Shown here piece by piece: positions 1 through 4,174 of a DNA stretch of 15,037 nt. The number at the start of each line of letters is the position of its first letter. Position 1 is the stretch's first letter. Source of the stretch: Dethiothermospora halolimnae (lineage in GTDB: Bacteria; Bacillota; Clostridia; Tissierellales; VENL01); assembly GCF_037577855.1 (NCBI RefSeq), contig NZ_JBAKFX010000072.1, positions 1-15,037 on the forward strand, given 5' to 3'. The notes under the pieces are model-generated. The model did not search any database and was not told the origin of the DNA. It worked only from the letters and a program-made list of their open reading frames with translations. The position numbers and the translations under genes are program-made.

Positions 1-155
1 TAGAAGAAGGAACAGAAATGATAATGCCTGGAGACAATGCAACATTTAATGTTGAATTAATCACACAAATAGCAATGGAAGATGGATTAAGATTTGCTAT
101 TCGTGAAGGTGGTAGAACAGTAGGAGCCGGAGTTGTTACTGAAATAATAGAGTAA
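1..155 (+). CDS. tuf: Elongation factor Tu, C-terminal end (partial)
   Basis: The last 50 codons of EF-Tu are visible, read in the frame with a codon at position 3 and ending at TAA 153-155. EF-Tu is the cytoplasmic GTPase that carries aminoacyl-tRNA to the ribosomal A site. The visible part is the end of the domain 3 beta barrel. It contains the family-typical stretches MIMPGDNATF, IAMEDGLRFAIREGG and RTVGAGVV, followed by an acidic end. The start and the GTPase domain lie outside the window. The gene is followed six bases later by an intrinsic terminator, so it closes a transcription unit instead of leading into rpmG. A second tuf starts at 14941. Identity of the protein is certain from the motifs; whether the upstream part is intact cannot be seen. 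Confidence 0.97.
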   Translation, partial: EEGTEMIMPGDNATFNVELITQIAMEDGLRFAIREGGRTVGAGVVTEIIE

Positions 156-160
156 TGATA

Positions 161-196
161 AAAAAAGACTAGGTCTCTTTCGGCCTAGTCTTTTTT
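161..196 (+). terminator. Intrinsic terminator after tuf
   Basis: A 9-bp stem (167-175 with 182-190, one G-U pair) encloses a 6-nt loop and is flanked by six A before and six T after, which can extend the helix. It begins just after the tuf stop codon. The run of A upstream means it may also work for transcription from the other side, but no minus-strand gene is visible here. Confidence 0.93.
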
Positions 197-288
197 AGGA
201 AATACTGGAGTCTAATGTATTTTATATTGAGATATGGTAATAATATTTTAAAGTATTATATAGTGGATATTGTTGTCCAATTTTTTTA

Positions 289-317
289 TTGACATATTTT
301 TTGTAATATGATAGTTT
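289..317 (+). promoter_or_regulatory. Sigma-A promoter for rpmG-secE-nusG
   Basis: A perfect TTGACA (289-294) is followed by a 17-nt spacer and TAGTTT (312-317). A TG at 309-310 makes an extended -10. Transcription would start near 323-325, giving a leader of about 100 nt before rpmG. The stretch 197-288 between the tuf terminator and this box is very AT-rich, and I see no gene in it. A TATGAT at 307-312 looks better as a -10 hexamer but is only 12 nt from the -35. The TG-extended element fits better. Confidence 0.75.
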
Positions 318-330
318 ATATTAAGTGGTG

Positions 331-367
331 TATTTATTATTGGGTTTTTTGCGCCCGAGTATAAATA
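331..367 (+). other. Leader hairpin upstream of rpmG
   Basis: TATTTAT (331-337) is the exact reverse complement of ATAAATA (361-367). Inside, GGG (342-344) can pair with CCC (354-356) across a loop rich in T, with a small internal loop between the two helices. No T-run follows, so it is not a terminator. It would lie at the 5' end of the predicted rpmG transcript. Its role is unknown; it could simply stabilise the mRNA. Confidence 0.4.
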
Positions 368-423
368 ATAATCGTATTAACATATAGATGTATATTGTCT
401 TTAAGGTCTAGGAGGTGCGTATC

Positions 424-573
424 GTGAGAACAAAGATAACGCTAGCATGTACAGAGTGCAAGCAGAGAAACTATGCAACAACTAAAAATAAAAGAAATAA
501 TCCTGACAGAATAGAAATGAAAAAATATTGCAGGTTCTGCAAAACTCACACTGTTCATAAAGAAACTAAATAA
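424..573 (+). CDS. rpmG: 50S ribosomal protein L33, zinc-binding form
   Basis: A 49-residue protein, the usual length for L33 of the large ribosomal subunit, located near the E site. It is the zinc-ribbon (C+) form: C9-x2-C12 and C36-x2-C39 are all present. The family signature CTECKQRNY is followed by the basic TKNKRNNPDR segment. The start is GTG at 424, set by a strong SD GGAGGTG (411-417) six bases upstream. It is the first gene after the promoter at 289-317, 23 bp before secE, as in many Clostridia. Some Firmicutes carry extra zinc-free L33 paralogues elsewhere under zinc control. No Zur-like operator was recognised here. Confidence 0.97.
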   Translation: MRTKITLACTECKQRNYATTKNKRNNPDRIEMKKYCRFCKTHTVHKETK

Positions 574-596
574 TTAAATGTAAGGATGTGAATAGT

Positions 597-809
597 ATGG
601 CAGCTCAAAGTGGTGCAAATAAGAGCGCTGGGAAGAGGTTAAGTAATTTTTTTAGAGGGGTTAAAGCTGAATTAAAAAAGGTAAGTTGGCCAAACAAAAA
701 AGAACTTATAAATAACACCGGCATAGTAATAGCTATGTGTGTGTTAGTAGCTGCTATAGTTGGCTTATTCGATTCAGCGATTCAAGCTTTATTGAAAGTT
801 ATATTATAA
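597..809 (+). CDS. secE: Preprotein translocase subunit SecE
   Basis: SecE is the small essential subunit that clamps SecY in the SecYEG membrane channel for protein export. The protein has 70 residues, typical of the short single-span Gram-positive form. A polar N-terminus of about 20 residues is followed by the amphipathic helix signature FFRGVKAELKKVSWPNKKEL (residues 18-37). One membrane segment lies at about residues 42-66. The start is ATG 597. An in-frame GTG at 588 overlaps the SD-like AGGATGTGA (583-591) that serves the ATG and so is unlikely to initiate. The gene lies between rpmG and nusG, the conserved order in bacteria, and is presumably co-transcribed with both. Confidence 0.96.
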   Translation: MAAQSGANKSAGKRLSNFFRGVKAELKKVSWPNKKELINNTGIVIAMCVLVAAIVGLFDSAIQALLKVIL

Positions 810-818
810 CAAAAATGA

Positions 819-862
819 TGATACAAAGGAGGGAAGGACCTGATACAAAGGTCCCCTAAATT
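819..862 (+). promoter_or_regulatory. nusG ribosome binding region: direct repeat and hairpin
   Basis: The only strong SD for nusG, AAAGGAGGG (825-833), ends 29 nt before the ATG, which is too far for normal initiation. Between them GGACCT (836-841) can pair with AGGTCC (849-854) around a 7-nt loop. Folding this hairpin would bring the SD to about 10 nt from the start. Two G of the SD could also pair with C855-856 past an AA bulge, partly hiding the SD. The 11-nt sequence TGATACAAAGG occurs at 819-829 and again at 841-851, suggesting a 22-nt tandem duplication whose second half has diverged. The second copy offers only a weak AAAGG as an alternative SD. Confidence 0.55.
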
Positions 863-1390
863 ATGGCAGATAGGTCTGATAAAGCCAAATGGTATGTAGT
901 TCATACTTATTCAGGACATGAAAATAAGGTAAAAGTGAATATTGAGAAGCTAGTAGAAAATAGGGGTATGCAAGATGTTATTTTCGAGATAGCAGTTCCT
1001 ACGGAAGAATATATAGAGAGCAAAGATGGAAAAAAGAAAGTGAAACAAAGAAAAGTATTTCCAGGGTATGTACTAGCTAATATGATAATGACTGATGAAT
1101 CTTGGTACCTTATTAGAAATACTAGGGGAGTTACTGGATTTGTAGGTCCAGGCTCAAAACCTATTCCACTTACTGATGAAGAAGTTGAGGCTTTAGGTGT
1201 TCAAGAAGAATTACCTGATATTGATGTTAAGGTGAAAGATAATGTTAAGGTTATATCAGGACCTTTCGAAAGTTTTATTGGAACTGTTGAAAGTATAAAC
1301 ATGGAAAAAAGGAAGTTGAAGGCCTTTGTATCTATGTTTGGTAGAGAAACACTTGTAGAATTAGACTTTAATCAAATTGAAAGATTATAG
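863..1390 (+). CDS. nusG: Transcription termination/antitermination factor NusG
   Basis: NusG binds RNA polymerase at the beta' clamp and modulates pausing, Rho action and coupling to the ribosome. The 175-residue protein matches the usual two-domain form. An N-terminal NGN domain starts with KWYVVHTYSGHENKV and contains the VFPGYVLANM and TRGVTGFVG motifs. A C-terminal KOW domain spans about residues 123-175, with KVISGPFESFIGTV and the ending FGRETLVELDFNQIERL. The start is ATG 863; a TAA at 857-859 in the same frame excludes any longer form. Translation depends on the unusual upstream region at 819-862. The gene follows secE by 53 bp and precedes the rplK leader, as in most bacteria. Confidence 0.97.
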   Translation: MADRSDKAKWYVVHTYSGHENKVKVNIEKLVENRGMQDVIFEIAVPTEEYIESKDGKKKVKQRKVFPGYVLANMIMTDESWYLIRNTRGVTGFVGPGSKPIPLTDEEVEALGVQEELPDIDVKVKDNVKVISGPFESFIGTVESINMEKRKLKAFVSMFGRETLVELDFNQIERL

Positions 1391-1402
1391 CATTTGCTAA
1401 TG

Positions 1403-1420
1403 AAGCCAATTGGGCTTTTT
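1403..1420 (+). terminator. Weak terminator-like hairpin between nusG and rplK
   Basis: AAGCC (1403-1407) pairs with GGCTT (1413-1417) around a 5-nt loop, followed by TTT. The stem is only 5 bp, so at best it is a leaky terminator separating the nusG unit from rplK-rplA. No separate promoter for rplK was found downstream, so readthrough would be needed. TGAAGC (1401-1406) can alternatively pair with GCTTCA (1435-1440), just before the L1 motif. Confidence 0.35.
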
Positions 1421-1441
1421 AGATAGATGTTTGAGCTTCAA

Positions 1442-1473
1442 GTGGGAGAGTTATTATTAACTCGACTAACCAC
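1442..1473 (+). promoter_or_regulatory. L1-binding leader motif upstream of rplK
   Basis: GTGG (1442-1445) pairs with CCAC (1470-1473). Inside, GAGTTA (1448-1453) pairs perfectly with TAACTC (1458-1463) around a TTAT loop. The two helices are separated by an asymmetric internal loop, GA on the 5' side and GACTAA on the 3' side. This arrangement is that of the ribosomal protein L1 mRNA target, which mimics the L1 site of 23S rRNA. The SD of rplK (1482-1490) follows nine bases later, so bound L1 could block translation of the rplK-rplA unit. The L1 assignment rests on structure and position. Confidence 0.7.
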
Positions 1474-1498
1474 AATTTAACAAGGAGGTGTAAGTAAA

Positions 1499-1924
1499 AT
1501 GGCTAAAAAGGTTTCAGCTGTTGTAAAGTTACAAATTCCAGCGGGTAAAGCTACTCCTGCACCACCGGTAGGTACTGCTTTAGGACCACATGGTGTTAAT
1601 ATAATGGGATTTTGTAAAGAATTCAACGCTAAGACTGCAGATCAAGCTGGTATGATTATTCCAGTTGTTTTGACAGTTTATCAAGATAGATCTTTTACTT
1701 TTATTACAAAAACTCCTCCAGTTGCTGTGCTTTTAAAGAAAGCATTAGGATTAGATAAAGCTTCTGGAGAACCAAATAGAAATAAAGTTGCTACAATTTC
1801 TAAAGACAAAGTAAAAGAAATTGCAGAGGTAAAAATGCCTGACTTAAATGCAGCAAGTATCGAATCAGCTATGAGCATGGTTGCCGGTACAGCAAGAAGT
1901 ATGGGTATAGTTGTAGAAGAGTAG
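1499..1924 (+). CDS. rplK: 50S ribosomal protein L11
   Basis: L11 binds the GTPase-associated region of 23S rRNA and the base of the L10-L12 stalk, and is needed for factor-dependent GTP hydrolysis and RelA-type stringent sensing. The protein has 141 residues, the standard length. The proline-rich N-terminal domain (PAPPVGTALGPHGVNIMGF, residues 20-38) is the region contacted by thiopeptide antibiotics. The C-terminal RNA-binding domain includes TPPVAVLLKKALGL and ends with the family-typical GTARSMGIVVEE. The ATG start is placed by SD AAGGAGGTG (1482-1490). The gene is paired with rplA, 51 bp downstream, and preceded by an L1-type regulatory stem-loop. Confidence 0.98.
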   Translation: MAKKVSAVVKLQIPAGKATPAPPVGTALGPHGVNIMGFCKEFNAKTADQAGMIIPVVLTVYQDRSFTFITKTPPVAVLLKKALGLDKASGEPNRNKVATISKDKVKEIAEVKMPDLNAASIESAMSMVAGTARSMGIVVEE

Positions 1925-1930
1925 GAGTAA

Positions 1931-1958
1931 GTGGGAGGTAAAAAACCGTTAATACCAC
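1931..1958 (+). promoter_or_regulatory. Second L1-binding-type motif, between rplK and rplA
   Basis: GTGG (1931-1934) pairs with CCAC (1955-1958), and GGT (1937-1939) pairs with ACC (1945-1947) around a loop of five A. The 5' internal loop is GA and the 3' one is GTTAATA. Layout and conserved ends match the motif at 1442-1473 (GTGGGAG at the left, CCACAA at the right), although the inner stem differs. CCAC is immediately followed by the rplA SD AAAGGAGG (1959-1966), so binding of L1 here could repress rplA directly. The inner stem is only 3 bp, which lowers confidence. Confidence 0.55.
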
Positions 1959-1975
1959 AAAGGAGGTTTATAAAA

Positions 1976-2677
1976 ATGGCAAAAAGAGGTAAGAACTATC
2001 AAGAGAGCTTAAAGCTAGTTGATAGAGAAAAACTATATGATCCAAATGAGGCTATTGAATTAGTTCAAAAAACTGCTAAGGCGAAGTTTGATGAAACAGT
2101 TGAACTTTCATTAAAGCTTGGAGTAGACCCAAGACATGCTGACCAACAGGTTAGAGGTGCAGTAGTTTTACCCCACGGTACAGGTAAAACAGTAAGAGTG
2201 TTGGTATTTGCTAAGGGAGATAAAGCTAAAGAAGCAGAAGCTGCAGGTGCAGATTATGTAGGTGCAGAAGAATACGTAGAGAAGATTCAAAAAGAAAATT
2301 GGTTTGATTTTGATATAGTTGTTGCTACACCAGACATGATGGGTGTTGTAGGAAGATTAGGTAGAGTTTTAGGACCAAAGGGATTAATGCCAAACCCAAA
2401 ATCAGGAACAGTTACATTTGATGTTGAGAAGGCTGTTAATGATATTAAAGCAGGTAAGGTTGAGTATAGAGTTGATAAAACTAGTATAATCCACGTTGTA
2501 ATAGGAAAGGCGTCTTTTGGAACTGAGAAGTTGACTGATAACTTTAATGCACTTATGGATGCTGTTATAAAAGCTAAACCAGCGGCGGCTAAGGGTAGAT
2601 ATCTAAGAAGTGTGGTTCTTTCAAGTACTATGGGACCAGGAATAAAATTAAATCCACAAAAACTTATGGATAAATAG
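1976..2677 (+). CDS. rplA: 50S ribosomal protein L1
   Basis: L1 forms the mobile L1 stalk next to the E site and helps release deacylated tRNA. It also represses its own operon by binding mRNA. The protein has 233 residues from the ATG at 1976, the usual bacterial length. It opens with MAKRGKNYQESLKLVDREKLY and contains the signatures GVDPRHADQQVRGAVVLPHG, GVVGRLGRVLGPKGLMPNPK and GTVTFDVEKAV. A reading frame open from GTG 1931 would add 15 residues, but that GTG lies inside the L1-type stem-loop and has no SD. ATG 1976 has SD AAAGGAGG at 1959-1966. No terminator directly follows; a new promoter begins 11 bp after the stop. Confidence 0.98.
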   Translation: MAKRGKNYQESLKLVDREKLYDPNEAIELVQKTAKAKFDETVELSLKLGVDPRHADQQVRGAVVLPHGTGKTVRVLVFAKGDKAKEAEAAGADYVGAEEYVEKIQKENWFDFDIVVATPDMMGVVGRLGRVLGPKGLMPNPKSGTVTFDVEKAVNDIKAGKVEYRVDKTSIIHVVIGKASFGTEKLTDNFNALMDAVIKAKPAAAKGRYLRSVVLSSTMGPGIKLNPQKLMDK

Positions 2678-2687
2678 AAAGTTTTTG

Positions 2688-2716
2688 TTGACAATAGACT
2701 ATTTTATTGATAGAAT
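2688..2716 (+). promoter_or_regulatory. Sigma-A promoter for rplJ-rplL
   Basis: A perfect TTGACA (2688-2693), a 17-nt spacer and TAGAAT (2711-2716) are present, with a TG at 2708-2709 giving an extended -10. It lies 11 bp after the rplA stop. The predicted transcript begins near 2723 and carries a leader of about 190 nt containing the L10 attenuator. Separate promoters for rplJL are known in Firmicutes. Confidence 0.85.
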
Positions 2717-2736
2717 ATCAATGTTGCTAAATTGAA

Positions 2737-2866
2737 TACGGTTTTAACCGTAGACAGTAGGTACCTAAAGGTTTAAATATCCTACCGAGGTTTTGTTTCA
2801 TAACTATGTGAGTATAGTTATATTATAGAAAACAAAGGTCTCTCTGTGTCTACGGGGAGACCTTTT
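2737..2866 (+). ncRNA. L10 leader (rplJL attenuator) with terminator
   Basis: The leader has three parts. First, a hairpin of seven base pairs and a 2-nt loop (2737-2743 with 2746-2752). Second, the L10-binding core with GTAGACAGTAGG (2750-2761) closed by CCTACCGAGG (2781-2790); these are the conserved elements of the Firmicutes L10 leader family. Third, a terminator in which 2837-2845 pairs with 2854-2862 (some G-U pairs), with A before and TTTT (2863-2866) after. CCGTAGAC (2748-2755) is exactly complementary to GTCTACGG (2848-2855) in the terminator loop and top of its 3' arm, giving a possible antiterminator pairing. Transcription attenuation by the L10-L12 complex is described for this leader in Bacillus subtilis, so the role here is by homology of structure. 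Confidence 0.85.
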
Positions 2867-2910
2867 ATAATGCACATAAAAGTGACTCCAATATAAGGAG
2901 GTGGAACTAA

Positions 2911-3444
2911 ATGAGTTCAGCGGTAATAAAAAAGAAACAACAGATTGTTGAAGAAATAAAAGACAAAATTAATAACTCTCAGTCAGTGGTTCTTGTTGAT
3001 TATAGAGGATTAAATGTTGAAGAAGTAACTGAACTTAGAAATAAGTATAGAGAGTCTGGTGTAGATTATAAAGTATATAAAAATACTTTAATGAGATTTG
3101 CTTTCAAAGATGCTGGACTAGAGGAATTCAATGAGTTTCTTACAGGTCCAAATGCCCTTGCTTTTGGAAATGAGGATGCTGTAGCACCGGCAAAGGTAAC
3201 CCATGAATTTTCTAAAGAGCATGAAGCTTTAGAGATTAAAGCGGGTATTGTTGAAGGTAAAGTAGTAGCTCTAGATCAAGTGAAATCATTAGCTGAACTA
3301 CCATCGAGAGAAGTTCTTATTGCTCAAGTACTTGGTGGTTTAAATGGTCCTATAAGTGGATTTGCTAATGTACTTCAAGGTAACATTAGAAACTTAGCTT
3401 ATGCATTGAATGCTATAGTTGAGAAGAAACAAGCAGAAGCATAG
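2911..3444 (+). CDS. rplJ: 50S ribosomal protein L10
   Basis: L10 anchors L12 dimers to the ribosome and forms the base of the GTPase stalk. The 177-residue protein has the usual N-terminal rRNA-binding domain (for example SVVLVDYRGLNVEEVTELR and YKVYKNTLMRFA, within residues 1-100). A C-terminal helix (about 135-177, ending NLAYALNAIVEKKQ) recruits L12 dimers. The ATG start has SD AAGGAGGTG (2895-2903) seven bases upstream. It is preceded by its own promoter and an L10-type attenuator leader, consistent with autoregulation by the L10-L12 complex. rplL follows after a 41-bp A-rich spacer that contains nothing but the rplL SD. Confidence 0.98.
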   Translation: MSSAVIKKKQQIVEEIKDKINNSQSVVLVDYRGLNVEEVTELRNKYRESGVDYKVYKNTLMRFAFKDAGLEEFNEFLTGPNALAFGNEDAVAPAKVTHEFSKEHEALEIKAGIVEGKVVALDQVKSLAELPSREVLIAQVLGGLNGPISGFANVLQGNIRNLAYALNAIVEKKQAEA

Positions 3445-3485
3445 AAAATAAAAAATAAAAATAAAAGATACGGAGGTAATTTAAA

Positions 3486-3866
3486 ATGGCAAGTGAAAAA
3501 ATTCAAAATTTAATGGAAGAAGTTAAAAATCTTACAGTATTAGAACTATCAGAATTAGTTAAAGAGTTAGAAGAAGAGTTTGGAGTAAGTGCTCAAGCTC
3601 CTGTAGCTATGGCGGCAGCTCCAGCAGCTGGCGCAGCAGGTGGCGCAGAAGAAAAAACTGAATTTGATGTTGTATTAAGCAATCCAGGAAACAGCAAAAT
3701 CAAAGTAATAAAAGCTGTTAGAGAAATCACAGGATTAGGACTAAAAGATGCTAAAGCATTAGTTGATGGTGCTCCAAACCCAGTTAAAGAAGGAGTAGCT
3801 AAAGACGAAGCTGAAGAAATGAAAACTAAACTTGAAGATGCTGGAGCAACAGTAGAATTAAAATAA
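3486..3866 (+). CDS. rplL: 50S ribosomal protein L7/L12
   Basis: L12 is the multicopy stalk protein that recruits translation GTPases such as EF-G and EF-Tu. The protein has 126 residues, normal for Firmicutes. An N-terminal dimerisation domain (about 1-35, LMEEVKNLTVLELSELVKEL) is followed by an Ala/Gly-rich hinge (about 37-57). The C-terminal factor-binding domain has the conserved KIKVIKAVREITGLGLKDAK and ends GATVELK. The ATG start is served by CGGAGGT (3471-3477). Its higher GC hinge reflects alanine codons, not foreign origin. An intrinsic terminator follows eight bases after the stop codon, closing the rplJL unit. Confidence 0.98.
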   Translation: MASEKIQNLMEEVKNLTVLELSELVKELEEEFGVSAQAPVAMAAAPAAGAAGGAEEKTEFDVVLSNPGNSKIKVIKAVREITGLGLKDAKALVDGAPNPVKEGVAKDEAEEMKTKLEDAGATVELK

Positions 3867-3873
3867 TGATTAT

Positions 3874-3903
3874 AAAAAGGGTTTCGATTAAGAAACCCTT
3901 TTT
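3874..3903 (+). terminator. Intrinsic terminator after rplL
   Basis: GGGTTTC (3879-3885) pairs perfectly with GAAACCC (3892-3898) around a 6-nt loop. Five A upstream (3874-3878) and five T downstream (3899-3903) extend the helix and provide the U-tract. It should strongly separate rplJL from rpoBC. Because it is flanked by A and T runs it could act in both directions. Confidence 0.93.
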
Positions 3904-3919
3904 CATTATCTAATAATAA

Positions 3920-3971
3920 GTGTAATATTAATCGATTGATAACCCCAATTATCACTTGATTAATATTACAC
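3920..3971. repeat. 52-bp inverted repeat with short flanking direct repeats
   Basis: GTGTAATATTAATC (3920-3933) is the exact reverse complement of 3958-3971. Inside, GATAA (3938-3942) pairs with TTATC (3949-3953) around a 6-nt loop, so almost the whole element can form one long hairpin. No T-run follows, so it is not a terminator. The 7-bp ATAATAA directly abuts both ends (3913-3919 and 3972-3978), which resembles a target site duplication, although the area is AT-rich and chance is possible. It sits between the rplL terminator and the rpoB -35 box, 18 bp upstream of the latter. Options are a relic of a miniature inverted-repeat element, a protein-binding site, or an RNase III-type processing site on readthrough RNA. 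Confidence 0.7.
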
Positions 3972-3989
3972 ATAATAAAATCTTTGTTC

Positions 3990-4018
3990 TTGACAACTTT
4001 ACTTTAGTATGATAACAT
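3990..4018 (+). promoter_or_regulatory. Sigma-A promoter for rpoB-rpoC
   Basis: A perfect TTGACA (3990-3995), a 17-nt spacer and TAACAT (4013-4018) are present, with a TG at 4010-4011 forming an extended -10. The transcript would start near 4023-4025, giving a leader of about 150 nt. Together with the strong terminator after rplL, this makes rpoBC an independently transcribed unit. Confidence 0.82.
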
Positions 4019-4114
4019 TATTAGATGCATAATAGACGGAACTTGGCACGATTTTTGTATAAAAGATTCTGTTTATGGGAATATTAAAATATATGTGTTT
4101 GAATGAAAAAATTA

Positions 4115-4141
4115 CCAAAAGTACAATATCGTTACTTTTGG
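4115..4141 (+). other. Hairpin in the rpoB leader
   Basis: CCAAAAGTA (4115-4123) is the exact reverse complement of TACTTTTGG (4133-4141), with a 9-nt loop. With single-base bulges the helix can continue into the preceding A-run and the following ATATTTT (4142-4148), which gives it a weak terminator-like look. It ends 18 nt before the rpoB SD AAGGGGTGA (4160-4168). It may be a leader attenuator or an mRNA stabilising or processing element. Function is not shown by the sequence. Confidence 0.5.
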
Positions 4142-4174
4142 ATATTTTAGTTTTATAGTAAGGGGTGAATTATA

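Noticed and set aside
307..312. TATGAT as the -10 box of the rpmG promoter
   Set aside because: Only 12 nt from the perfect TTGACA. The TG-extended TAGTTT has the correct 17-nt spacing.
588..596. GTG start for secE three codons upstream
   Set aside because: It overlaps the SD-like AGGATGTGA that serves ATG 597, and no other SD precedes it.
1401..1440. Classical terminator/antiterminator switch in the nusG-rplK spacer
   Set aside because: TGAAGC could pair with GCTTCA, but the second strand is transcribed after the weak terminator, so it cannot prevent termination. The stem is also only 5 bp.
1931..1975. GTG start for rplA giving 15 extra residues
   Set aside because: The GTG is the first base pair region of the L1-type stem-loop, lacks an SD, and the extra residues do not resemble L1. 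ATG 1976 has an ideal SD.
2287..2694. Minus-strand open frame of 135 codons opposite rplA, and similar ones opposite rplL, rpoB, rpoC and fusA
   Set aside because: They lie opposite strongly conserved genes, have no SD or promoter, and their translations show no recognisable family. They are shadows of low-GC coding sequence.
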